This document shows, one piece after another, positions 7,110-13,839 of a stretch of DNA of 13,887 bases. Positions within the stretch are counted from its first letter, which is position 1, and the number at the start of each line of letters is the position of its first letter. The stretch comes from a bacterium. Lineage in GTDB: Bacteria > Electryoneota > Electryoneia > Electryoneales > Electryoneaceae. The position numbers were made by a program, and so were the translations under genes. The notes below the pieces were generated by a model that saw only the letters and a list, made by a program, of their open reading frames with translations, was not told the DNA's origin and did not search any database. The stretch covers positions 1 through 13,887 of the forward strand of contig WJJA01000344.1 in assembly GCA_014729955.1 (NCBI GenBank), read 5' to 3'.

Positions 7110-7794
7110 ATATCTGCTCTTCAACCTGGTCGTCCTCGCCGGTCCGACGGCGATGAGCTTCGAACGGCAGATTCGCTTTGTGCGACGCTGGCCGCTCGCT
7201 ATCGCAGCCGCGGCAATCGTTGCGGTGCCTTATATCCTCTGGGACCACGCTGTCACCGGTCGTCACTGGGATTTCAACCCGGCGTTCACCCTGATCCGCC
7301 TCTGGGATCTGCCGGTCGGCGAGTGGCTGTTCTTCCTCTCAGTACCCTTCGCGATGCTTTTCCTGTGGGAAGTGATCACGTTTTACCGTAACGGCGAGCA
7401 ACCTCGTGAGTCGCTGGGCCTGTTCCGCAAAATCGTGATCGTTCTGATCGGACCCGGTGCGTTCATTTTTTCATTCGGCCTGGAATACACGGGGCTGGTG
7501 CTCATCGCGCTCGGCTTCTCCGCTTTCATCGATATGAATCTGCATACCGAAGTCTTCCTGCAACCGCGCGTCTTTGTCTACATGGCGATCTCCATTCTCG
7601 CCACGACCATCTTCAACATGTATCTCACCGGACGGCCGGTGGTGCTGTACGGCGAGGAGTACCAGCTCAGTTTCCGCATCATTTCCATCCCCGTAGAAGA
7701 CTACTTCTACGGACTGGCTCACCTTACCCTGGTTGCGACAGTGTATGAAGCGTTGAAAGGATTCGTGGACAAACGCCGGGAGACGAGATCATGA
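7099..7794 (+). CDS. crtYcd: Lycopene beta-cyclase, fused heterodimer type (CrtYc-CrtYd)
   Basis: 231 aa integral membrane protein that would cyclise the ends of lycopene to beta-ionone rings. It has two repeated cyclase domains of about three membrane segments each. Domain 1 has FNPAF and LPVGEWLFFLSVPFAMLFLW; domain 2 has the equivalent IPVEDYFYGLAHLTLVATVY, with EEYQLSFR just before it. These match the PxE(E/D) motifs of the CrtYc/CrtYd family, except that domain 1 has PVGE. The start at 7099 was chosen over upstream starts because it gives the normal N-terminus (MKIEYLLFNLVV) and the usual family length. It overlaps the gene before by 11 bp and the desaturase after by 4 bp (ATGA), typical of a tight operon. 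In related bacteria this enzyme often makes monocyclic products; which applies here cannot be read from sequence. Confidence 0.88.
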   Translation: MKIEYLLFNLVVLAGPTAMSFERQIRFVRRWPLAIAAAAIVAVPYILWDHAVTGRHWDFNPAFTLIRLWDLPVGEWLFFLSVPFAMLFLWEVITFYRNGEQPRESLGLFRKIVIVLIGPGAFIFSFGLEYTGLVLIALGFSAFIDMNLHTEVFLQPRVFVYMAISILATTIFNMYLTGRPVVLYGEEYQLSFRIISIPVEDYFYGLAHLTLVATVYEALKGFVDKRRETRS

Positions 7795-9281
7795 GTGCTG
7801 TCACACCAAAGGCGCTGGTAATCGGCGGCGGTGTCGGCGGGCTGGCCGGCGCGATACGCCTCGCCAAACTCGGCTGGGATGTTGAGCTTTTCGAACGACT
7901 GGACCGTGTGGGCGGAAAGATGAACGAGTTGCGTGTCGGCGCCTACCGCTGGGACACCGGCCCCTCCCTGATGACCATGCCCGACATCATCGCTGAGTTG
8001 TTCGAATTCGCCGGGGAACGAATCGAAGATCACGTCTCGCTGGTACCGGTCGATCCGGTCTGCCGATACTACTGGCCGGATGGCTCTGAGCTTGATACCC
8101 ATGCCGATCAGGAGCGCATGCGTGCCGCGCTGGACGCATTCGCGCCGGGGTCGGGCGCTGAGTACGAACGGTTCTTCCGGTATACCAGGTCGATCTACGA
8201 GGCAGCGGCCGGGGTGTTTCTCGAGACACCGTTTCATGAAATGCGGCACCTGCTTCAACCGAAGAACCTGTCCGCCCTGCGGTCTCTGCCGCGCATCGAT
8301 CCGGTGCGTACCCTGCACCAATCGGTCAAACGCCTTTTCAGCGATCCGCGGCTCGTGCAGCTGTTCGACCGGTACGCCACCTACAACGGTTCGAGTCCCT
8401 ACGAAGCGCCTGCGACGCTGAACATCATCCCGTACGTCGAGTTCGGCCTCGGCGGCTACTATGCGGAGGGCGGGATGTACCGTATCATGGAAGCGATGGT
8501 CGCCCTGGCGGAGAAGCTCGGTGTTACGATCCATACCGGGGCGCTTGTCGAGCGCATCATCCACGACGGCACCCGCGCACACGGACTGAAGGTCAACGGT
8601 GAAATCATCTACGCGGATGCGATTCTGAGCAACATGGATGTTGTGATGACACACCGTCACCTGATCGACGGCTTCGAAACGCAGACACGCAAGCTGGAGC
8701 AACTGGAACCGTCCCTGTCCGGGATGATCTTCTTCTGGGGTGTGAAGGGGAGGCACGACCGGCTTGCGCATCATAACATCTTTTTCTCGGAAGATTACCG
8801 TCAGGAGTTCAACCGCATCTTTATCGACCGCCGCGCGCCGGATGACCCGACCGTGTATGTTGCGATCACGCAGAAACATGACGGCACCCACGCACCCCGC
8901 GGCAGCGAGAACTGGTTCGTGCTGCTGAACATGCCTTACCTGTACGGGGATCGTGACTGGGAGCGGGAAACCCGAAAGATGCGGAAGGCGGTGTTGAGGA
9001 CCTTGCGACGGCATGGGTTGGAAATCGAGGACAAGATCGAAGTGGAACGTGTCTGGACGCCGGTCGATTTCTATCGACGCTGGGCGAGCAACCGCGGCAG
9101 CATCTACGGGCTTTCGTCGAACGGGCGTGCCGCGGCGTTTCAGCGGCCGGCGAACCGAAGCCGCATTCTGGACGGTCTCTACTTCGCCGGCGGATCAACT
9201 CACCCCGGCGGCGGTGTGCCGCTCTGTATGCTCTCCGGTCGGCATGCGGCAACCCTCGCACATGAGTTCCACGCTGGTTGA
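7791..9281 (+). CDS. CrtI-family carotenoid desaturase, probably CrtD-like
   Basis: 496 aa FAD-dependent enzyme that removes hydrogen from a carotenoid backbone at the membrane surface. The N-terminal dinucleotide fold has VIGGGVGGLAGAIRLAKLGW (GxGxxG at 12-17) with VELFER (Glu35), then VGGKM. DTGPSLMTMP follows near residue 55. The C-terminus has the family's FAD/substrate signature GLYFAGGSTHPGGGVPLCML. The block LSNMDVV...LEPSLSGMIFFWG...HNIFFSEDY...PTVYVAIT resembles 1-hydroxycarotenoid 3,4-desaturases (CrtD) of Bacteroidota more than plain phytoene desaturase. I judge CrtD likelier but cannot exclude CrtI. The ATG overlaps the cyclase stop by 4 bp, with GGAGA upstream. If it is CrtD, the pathway leads to 3,4-didehydro, myxol- or saproxanthin-like ends. 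Confidence 0.85.
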   Translation: MSAVTPKALVIGGGVGGLAGAIRLAKLGWDVELFERLDRVGGKMNELRVGAYRWDTGPSLMTMPDIIAELFEFAGERIEDHVSLVPVDPVCRYYWPDGSELDTHADQERMRAALDAFAPGSGAEYERFFRYTRSIYEAAAGVFLETPFHEMRHLLQPKNLSALRSLPRIDPVRTLHQSVKRLFSDPRLVQLFDRYATYNGSSPYEAPATLNIIPYVEFGLGGYYAEGGMYRIMEAMVALAEKLGVTIHTGALVERIIHDGTRAHGLKVNGEIIYADAILSNMDVVMTHRHLIDGFETQTRKLEQLEPSLSGMIFFWGVKGRHDRLAHHNIFFSEDYRQEFNRIFIDRRAPDDPTVYVAITQKHDGTHAPRGSENWFVLLNMPYLYGDRDWERETRKMRKAVLRTLRRHGLEIEDKIEVERVWTPVDFYRRWASNRGSIYGLSSNGRAAAFQRPANRSRILDGLYFAGGSTHPGGGVPLCMLSGRHAATLAHEFHAG

Positions 9282-9328
9282 GGCGCACATGGTGGATGGT
9301 TGCCGAGAATCGGGGAGGCAGCGAATCT

Positions 9329-9358
9329 CGCATCGAAGCCCGACTCTCCGCATCGAAG
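9329..9358. repeat. 20-bp-spaced direct repeat upstream of the OsmC gene
   Basis: CGCATCGAAG occurs at 9329-9338 and 9349-9358, exactly 20 bp apart and each preceded by CTC or TCT-like bases. Two helical turns of spacing would suit a regulator binding on one face, but two copies could be chance. Confidence 0.35.
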
Positions 9359-9402
9359 TGAACAGACATCAATACTGACTAACCATAAACAGGAGTTGCT
9401 TC

Positions 9403-9867
9403 ATGTCCACCACAATCGTTGAAACCCCATTGACCAAGATGGACGGGATGAAGTTCGTCAGCAAAACTCGCAGCGGCTTTGAAGTGGCGATGGATGCCAA
9501 GGCTGACGTCGGCGGCGATGATTCCGCGCCACGCCCGGCGGAAATGCATTTTGTCGGACTCACCGGCTGCACCGGTATGGATGTGATCAGTGTGCTCCGG
9601 AAAATGCGGCAGGACGTCACCCGTTTCCAGATCAACGTCGAAGGCCTGCACCGCACCGAGGAACATCCGAAATTCTGGGACGAAATCATGGTGGTGTTCG
9701 AGGTGGAAGGCGATGTCGAGCCGAAAAAGCTGGAAAAGGCGATCGACCTTTCGCGCACGCGTTACTGCGGTGTGTCGGCCTCCCTGCGCGGTTCGGTCAC
9801 CATCCACTACCGCTATATCCTGAACGGCGAAACGACCGATCTTCCCGACGAGGCAAAAGAAGCCTGA
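9403..9867 (+). CDS. OsmC/Ohr-family protein
   Basis: 154 aa cytoplasmic protein of the OsmC superfamily, whose studied members reduce organic hydroperoxides with two cysteines. Those two are present: Cys56 in GLTGCTGMDVISVLRKMR and Cys122 in RYCGVSASL. The N-terminal strand, the long central helix beginning at the first Cys, EEHPKFWDEIMVVFEVEG and KLEKAIDLSRTRYC fit the YhfA-like OsmC branch more than classic Ohr. AACAGGAG precedes the ATG at good spacing. It starts 121 bp after the desaturase on the same strand, with no terminator seen between, so co-transcription is possible. A link to protecting carotenoids or lipids from peroxides is inference. The substrate cannot be read from sequence. 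Confidence 0.9.
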   Translation: MSTTIVETPLTKMDGMKFVSKTRSGFEVAMDAKADVGGDDSAPRPAEMHFVGLTGCTGMDVISVLRKMRQDVTRFQINVEGLHRTEEHPKFWDEIMVVFEVEGDVEPKKLEKAIDLSRTRYCGVSASLRGSVTIHYRYILNGETTDLPDEAKEA

Positions 9868-9909
9868 GCGAGAGGAAAGTGCGGAAGTGAACCCGGTAGA
9901 ATCGTTGAG

Positions 9910-9954
9910 CCGCCAGGTCACACGCACGATACCATCGTGCGAAAGACCTGACGG
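9910..9954 (-). repeat. Dispersed palindromic repeat, copy 2 (reverse orientation)
   Basis: The outer stem CCGCCAGGTC (9910-9919) pairs with GACCTGACGG (9945-9954) except for one mismatch. The inner stem GCACGAT (9924-9930) pairs perfectly with ATCGTGC (9934-9940). Between them lie ACAC and GAAA as an asymmetric internal loop. Read on the minus strand it has the family's GGTCTT...GCGTGTGACCTG layout. It sits 42 bp after the OsmC stop and may also act in transcript ends. Confidence 0.6.
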
Positions 9955-9979
9955 AACGCTATCGGAGAGTTGTAGGAAC

Positions 9980-10036
9980 GTCGTATCGGGTCCCGGCCCG
10001 CATCAGCGGGGTGGGACCCGACACTCAAGATACGAC
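9980..10036. repeat. Long stem-loop, divergent palindromic repeat copy 3
   Basis: CGGGTCCCGGCCCGC (9987-10001) pairs with GCGGGGTGGGACCCG (10006-10020) at 14 of 15 positions (one G-T) around loop ATCA. An outer perfect stem GTCGTATC/GATACGAC (9980-9987/10029-10036) adds to it, competing for base 9987. The core 9987-10023 aligns with the 11852-11890 copy, with TT/CC-type changes that keep pairing. Confidence 0.5.
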
Positions 10037-10213
10037 TTCACCGGCCACAGCATCTTCGTCGCTTCGGTCTGAACCCCGCGATCGAACCGGAACGGAACCC
10101 TGCGGATGCCTGCCTGAACCCACCCCCTTTCAGCCCCGGTCATCTCGATCCACAAAGCACGGCTGTCCTCCTGCCTGTATGCATCGTATATTCGTCATTC
10201 CCCCGGGAGGTGC

Positions 10214-10235
10214 GTCTGTCTGACGTCTGTTTGAC
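10214..10235 (+). promoter_or_regulatory. Tandem 11-bp repeat, Pho-box-like
   Basis: GTCTGTCTGAC (10214-10224) is followed directly by GTCTGTTTGAC (10225-10235). CTGT recurs at the 11-bp period seen in PhoB boxes (CTGTCAT-N4-CTGTCAT), although the following bases differ. It lies 47 bp before the kinase ATG, so it may be an activator site. PhoB regulation is a guess. Confidence 0.3.
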
Positions 10236-10282
10236 ATGAATGAAATGCTGCTCCCGGTATTCTGGTTCGGAGACGGAGATTC

Positions 10283-11779
10283 ATGCTGAGCGAGTGGTTC
10301 CAACACGACATACAGGAGAAGAGACGGCGCATTGTTCGCACACTGGTGCTGCTGCTGGAAGAAACCCTGCGCCGTCGGTACGGGCCGGTCCGGCTGAAGC
10401 TGGAATATGCGGTCGGCAATGCCTGGTATGTACGCCGGCCGGACCAGATGCGTCTGCTGCCGGTCGATCTGGAAGCATTGAAAAGCACGATGCAGCTGAT
10501 CCTTCGACGAGAAGGCATCCCGGAGCGGGTTGAGTTGCCCCTGGACGAGGTAAAGACCGAACTGCGTCGCCAGGAAGACGAAGCGGGCCGTGCCTGGTAC
10601 GAGGACTGTGCGAGTGTTCCGCCCCTGCTTTATCGTGTCGCAGACCGGATTATGCCGATGGACGGTCCCTTGTGCGAGTCCGTTAATGAAGTCGGGGCGT
10701 GGGATCTGCAGCTCTATCCGACCGGCATCCTGCTTCGTCTGCCGCGGCCCGGCGGTCAGGAGGTGATGCCCTACCGTGAACGCCCCACCCTGTTTCGTAC
10801 CATGTTTACCGCCACCTTGCACGCTACCGCGCATCGTTTCGAATACGTTCAGCAGGTCAATCGTATCATCCGAAACGGCGACCTCGGGCCGATGATTCTC
10901 CAGGAGGAAGCGAAGCACAATCGTCAGATCGCGCACATCGCGGACCGTATCGCCGCCATGCAACCCCGTCTTAAGATCGTCCTCATCGGCGGCCCTTCTT
11001 CCGCGGGCAAAACCTCCGCCGGCAAACGGTTGCAGATCGAACTGCGCCTGCTCGGCCTTTCGCCCTATGCGGTCAGCCTGGATGACTTTTACAAGCCGCG
11101 CGAAGAAATCCCGTTGAACGGCAACGGTGAGCCGGATTACGAACGGCTTGAAGCTCTGGACATTCCCTACCTGCAGGAGACACTGCTGCGATTGGCAGCG
11201 GGCGAAGAGGTGCAGCTTCCGAAACTGGATTTTGTCACCCACGAACGGAATGCAGGGGAAACCATTCGACTGGGACGAGAAGGGCTGCTGATCCTGGAAG
11301 GCATTCACAGTCTTAACCCCGGTCTGACACGCTACATGACCGCGGCGACGGTGTTCAAGGTCTACATATCAGCGTTGACGCACCTGAATTTCGATACACG
11401 CAATCGTGTCTCCACGACCGATCTGCGTCTGCTGAGACGGATGGAGCGGGACCGTGAGACACGAGGCTATCCGGTGGAGGATACCTTGCGTCGCTGGCCG
11501 GACGTGCGCCGCGGAGAGCAGCTCTACATTTTCCCTCACCAGGAAGAGGCGGATGCGATGTTCAACACCGCGCAACCGTACGAGTTGAATATCCTCAAAG
11601 GCCGGTTGGAAAAGCCCTTGCGGCAGGTGCATAAACCAGACCTGCAACCCGAGACAGAACGGCTGCTGCGTATGCTCGATGGGGTCGAAGCGGTACCGGA
11701 CACGGAATTCCTGCCCTATCTTCCGTCGAACAGCATCCTGCGTGAGTTCGTGGGAGGCTCGGCGCTGGAGGGGCTGTAG
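10283..11779 (+). CDS. Uridine-kinase-like nucleoside kinase
   Basis: 498 aa cytoplasmic P-loop kinase of the uridine kinase/phosphoribulokinase superfamily, expected to phosphorylate a nucleoside or similar small molecule with ATP. Walker A is GGPSSAGKTS (236-245); the later strand LLILEGIHSLNP contains Glu339, typical of uridine kinases. SLDDFYKPREEIP and TDLRLLRRMERDRETRGYP are lid and substrate-side motifs, and FLPYLPSNSILREFVGGS near the end is typical of the long ~550-aa 'nucleoside kinase' family. That family usually starts with a TGS domain and then a threonyl-tRNA-synthetase-like region. Here the ThrRS-like region (residues ~15-210) is recognisable but no TGS domain precedes it, which explains the shorter length. 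The ATG at 10283 has GGAGA six bases upstream. The real substrate of this long family is not settled to my knowledge. Confidence 0.85.
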   Translation: MLSEWFQHDIQEKRRRIVRTLVLLLEETLRRRYGPVRLKLEYAVGNAWYVRRPDQMRLLPVDLEALKSTMQLILRREGIPERVELPLDEVKTELRRQEDEAGRAWYEDCASVPPLLYRVADRIMPMDGPLCESVNEVGAWDLQLYPTGILLRLPRPGGQEVMPYRERPTLFRTMFTATLHATAHRFEYVQQVNRIIRNGDLGPMILQEEAKHNRQIAHIADRIAAMQPRLKIVLIGGPSSAGKTSAGKRLQIELRLLGLSPYAVSLDDFYKPREEIPLNGNGEPDYERLEALDIPYLQETLLRLAAGEEVQLPKLDFVTHERNAGETIRLGREGLLILEGIHSLNPGLTRYMTAATVFKVYISALTHLNFDTRNRVSTTDLRLLRRMERDRETRGYPVEDTLRRWPDVRRGEQLYIFPHQEEADAMFNTAQPYELNILKGRLEKPLRQVHKPDLQPETERLLRMLDGVEAVPDTEFLPYLPSNSILREFVGGSALEGL

Positions 11780-11817
11780 GCTGCAAAACCCCCACCGTCT
11801 CTGCCCGCGCAACCGTT

Positions 11818-11850
11818 CTGTCAGATCTTGCCCGCGCAGCGGGCAATGGT
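11818..11850 (+). repeat. Dispersed palindromic repeat, copy 4 (partial)
   Basis: CTGTCAGATC, then a perfect stem TTGCCCGC (11828-11835), loop GCA, GCGGGCAA (11839-11846), then TGGT. The 5' arm matches the family, but the 3' outer arm GACCTGACAG is replaced by sequence leading straight into the next copy. Confidence 0.5.
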
Positions 11851-11851
11851 T

Positions 11852-11890
11852 CTGTCAGGTCTTGGCCGCGCAGCGGGTGTGACCTGACAG
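11852..11890 (+). repeat. Dispersed palindromic repeat, copy 5 (most complete)
   Basis: A perfect 10-bp outer stem CTGTCAGGTC (11852-11861) / GACCTGACAG (11881-11890) encloses TTGG-CCGC-GCA-GCGG-GTGT. The CTT and GTGT sides form the same asymmetric internal loop as in copies 1 and 2. It is the best representative of the family in this window. Confidence 0.6.
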
Positions 11891-11960
11891 CCGGCAGCGA
11901 GATCTGCCGCTACACAACCCATGGCAAGAAAACGCAACCGACGATACAGGGATGAACACC

Positions 11961-13394
11961 ATGCCCGATGACGAACACCGCACTCCCGACGAGGAGAAGC
12001 AACCGTATCTTCCTCCGGAAGAGGAGACCCACGCCGACAAGGCCGCGGAAGAGGCCGCCACGCCGCCGACCATCCCTGCGGACGTGGACGAAGACACCCT
12101 CACGCTTCCGCAGACTTTCAAAATCCTGCTCAGGTCCACGCAATCCTTCTGGATGGTGAACATCGTCAACGTCGCCGACGGTGTCGCCTACTTCGGCGTC
12201 CTCACCCTGATGACGCTGTTCATCACCAACAATGTCGGCTTCAGCGAGTCCACCGCCGGCCTGGCGGTCTCGATGTTCACCGGCCTGGTGACCTTGACGA
12301 TGCTGATCGGCGGGTTTGTGTCGGATCGTGTCGGGGTGCGCCATGCGTTCACCATCAGCCTCGGAATGCTGCTGGTGGGGCGTATCATGTTCGTCGAGAC
12401 TGCGAGTCTCACGGACGGCATCGCCACGATGCTGTGGACCTCGATCATTGTAATGGCGCTGGCGGAGGGGATCATCCAACCTGCCCTGTACGCCGGGGTG
12501 AAAGAATTCACCGATCCGCGCACACACACCATCGGCTACAGTGTGCTCTACAGCATCATGAACCTGGGCATTCTGATCGGCGAATTCTCGAGCCCGTTCA
12601 TCCGTGAAGTCTCCGGCATTGAAGGCGTTTACTGGACCTTTATCGGGGTCACCGGCGTCGCGCTGCTGATCAACTTCTTCGGGTTCACGAAGAAGGTGGA
12701 GAATCGAGACCGCGTGGTGCATGTGGAAAAGAAGAAACCGACCGAACCGGGCGCCACGAAGACCTTCTGGGAAAAGGTGCGCACGCTTCCCTTCCTGGAT
12801 GCCCGTTTCCTCTTCTTCATCTTTATCCTGCTCCCGGTCCGCACCCTCTTCGCGCATCAGTGGCTCACCCTGCCGCAGTACATCGAACGCTGCTTCCCGG
12901 AAGCGGTGTTCGCACGCTATGAGTGGTTCCAGGCGGCGAACCCGTTCATCATCATTGTGTTCGTACCGCTGTTCGCCGCCCTGACACGCAAGGTATCCGT
13001 GCTGAAGATGATGATCATCGGCACAACCGTCTCCGCGCTGACCACCTTTATTCTCGTACCCGGTCCAAACTTCTACACGCTGATCTTTTACGTTGTGGTC
13101 TTCAGTTTCGGCGAGGCGCTCTGGTCGAGCCGTTTCCTCGAATATGTCGCGCATATGGCGCCGGCGGGGCGTGTCGGAGCCTACATGGGGCTCGCCGGCA
13201 TACCCTGGTTCTTTGCCAAGGCAACGACCGGCCTGTACTCCGGCACGATGATCGAAATTTTCATCCCGAAAGGCGTGCCGCAGGATCAATTGAACAGCGA
13301 AACGATGTGGCTGTTTTACGCCTTTATCGCGTGCATCACCCCGGTTGGCCTGATCCTGACTCGCGGTTGGCTCCGTAAAGGGATAAAAAACTGA
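11961..13394 (+). CDS. MFS transporter, distantly POT/PTR-like
   Basis: 477 aa from ATG 11961. An in-frame ATG at 11952 abuts the only ribosome-site-like bases (AGGG, 11948-11951), so 11961, nine bases further on, fits better. The first ~50 residues are acidic, Pro- and Glu-rich and probably disordered. About 12 membrane segments follow. MFS motif A is visible as GGFVSDRVGVRHAF after segment 2. GYSVLYSIMNLGILIG resembles the peptide-transporter signature FYxxINxG, and the late segment has EALWSSRFLEYVAHMAPAGRVGAYMG, also POT-like. The ExxER motif of proton-coupled peptide transporters is absent from segment 1 (VNVADGVAYFG), so the substrate may not be peptides. A cytoplasmic Lys/Glu loop separates the halves (VENRDRVVHVEKKKPTE). 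It is transcribed alone between a repeat cluster and a strong terminator. Confidence 0.85.
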   Translation: MPDDEHRTPDEEKQPYLPPEEETHADKAAEEAATPPTIPADVDEDTLTLPQTFKILLRSTQSFWMVNIVNVADGVAYFGVLTLMTLFITNNVGFSESTAGLAVSMFTGLVTLTMLIGGFVSDRVGVRHAFTISLGMLLVGRIMFVETASLTDGIATMLWTSIIVMALAEGIIQPALYAGVKEFTDPRTHTIGYSVLYSIMNLGILIGEFSSPFIREVSGIEGVYWTFIGVTGVALLINFFGFTKKVENRDRVVHVEKKKPTEPGATKTFWEKVRTLPFLDARFLFFIFILLPVRTLFAHQWLTLPQYIERCFPEAVFARYEWFQAANPFIIIVFVPLFAALTRKVSVLKMMIIGTTVSALTTFILVPGPNFYTLIFYVVVFSFGEALWSSRFLEYVAHMAPAGRVGAYMGLAGIPWFFAKATTGLYSGTMIEIFIPKGVPQDQLNSETMWLFYAFIACITPVGLILTRGWLRKGIKN

Positions 13395-13407
13395 TAGTTC
13401 TGCTTCA

Positions 13408-13535
13408 CTTCTTGTTGAATGGCGAAAAACGGTTACGGAACATCGCGAGATGTTCCGTAATTTTTTGGTTTTTCGGACTATGGGGGATTAATCCCGGTAT
13501 GCGATGTGCGCGGATGTCACTCGTTCAACAAGAAG
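13408..13535. repeat. 12-bp inverted repeat flanking the terminator
   Basis: CTTCTTGTTGAA (13408-13419) is repeated in inverted form as TTCAACAAGAAG (13524-13535), enclosing 104 bp with the terminator and the palindrome GGGATTAATCCC (13484-13495). No target-site duplication is evident, so a small mobile element is possible but unproven. Confidence 0.45.
13433..13466 (+). terminator. Strong intrinsic terminator after the MFS gene
   Basis: A perfect 12-bp stem TTACGGAACATC (13433-13444) / GATGTTCCGTAA (13449-13460) with a GCGA (GNRA-type) loop is followed by TTTTTT (13461-13466). It is 39 bp past the stop codon. An A-run (13425-13429) upstream could give some termination on the other strand too. 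Confidence 0.92.
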
Positions 13536-13839
13536 ATGATGGTCGGTGAAGTTCGAAAAAAGGGCGAAAAAGACGTTTAACGGCTTGAAAAACTTTTCTT
13601 TGAATTGATCTTGCAGTTTCACAGGAGATGAGAGTAAACTTTGTCGGTTGTATCCTCATGATCCGCCAATCGGGTTTGCTCAGGTGCGTATGCAGTTTGT
13701 ATGGGATGCATGCGTGGGTCCATCTGAAGTCCGAAGAAGTGGAAGGTGAATTGTACCGGTTCCCTTGCTGGGAGATCGGCGGGGAACGTACACAACCGGA
13801 TTTCATGAACCGAACATGTCCATGATGTAGAGAGGGTCC
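13536..13839. other. AT-richer non-coding stretch
   Basis: Together with 13467-13535 this is a low-GC region relative to the genes. Bases 13555-13625 are rich in A and T runs and could hold a promoter for the following gene, but I see no clean -35/-10 pair. A 65-codon frame (13628-13825) exists but is not supported (see rejected items). Confidence 0.4.

Larger units (their letters stand above)
9868..10282. other. 415-bp intergenic region with two large hairpins
   Basis: No supportable gene: a short open frame from a GTG at 9887 crosses both hairpins and has no domain character. It holds palindromic repeats (9910-9954 and 9980-10036), an otherwise featureless stretch 10040-10200, and a tandem 11-bp repeat (10214-10235). 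TTGACA at 10231-10236 looks like a -35 box, but the only TATTCT downstream is 21 bp away, so no promoter is called. Confidence 0.5.
11799..11909. repeat. Hairpin-dense repeat cluster between kinase and transporter
   Basis: Three related units follow each other, each with a (T)TGCCCGCGCA- or TTGGCCGCGCA-type core and ending in GTTCTGTCAG (units 1 and 2) or GACCTGACAG (unit 3). Unit 1 (11799-11824) lacks the second stem arm; units 2 and 3 are described separately. A 6-bp hairpin CGGCAG-cgagat-CTGCCG (11892-11909) follows. The cluster starts 20 bp after the kinase stop and may also weaken read-through. Confidence 0.5.

Noticed and set aside
9887..10072. 61-codon ORF after OsmC
   Set aside because: It starts at GTG without a ribosome site and runs through two strong hairpins that belong to the repeat family.
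11799..11890. CRISPR array
   Set aside because: Units are imperfect, directly adjacent and self-palindromic without unique spacers, and no cas gene is present.
11910..13289. 459-codon minus-strand ORF opposite the MFS gene
   Set aside because: It is a codon-bias shadow: the translation is rich in Asp, His, Arg and Gly with no domain, whereas the plus strand encodes a clear 12-segment transporter.
13628..13825. 65-codon ORF MRVNFVGCILMIRQ...
   Set aside because: AGGAG is adjacent to the ATG rather than spaced from it, the composition is odd and there is no recognisable domain; likely chance in AT-richer sequence.
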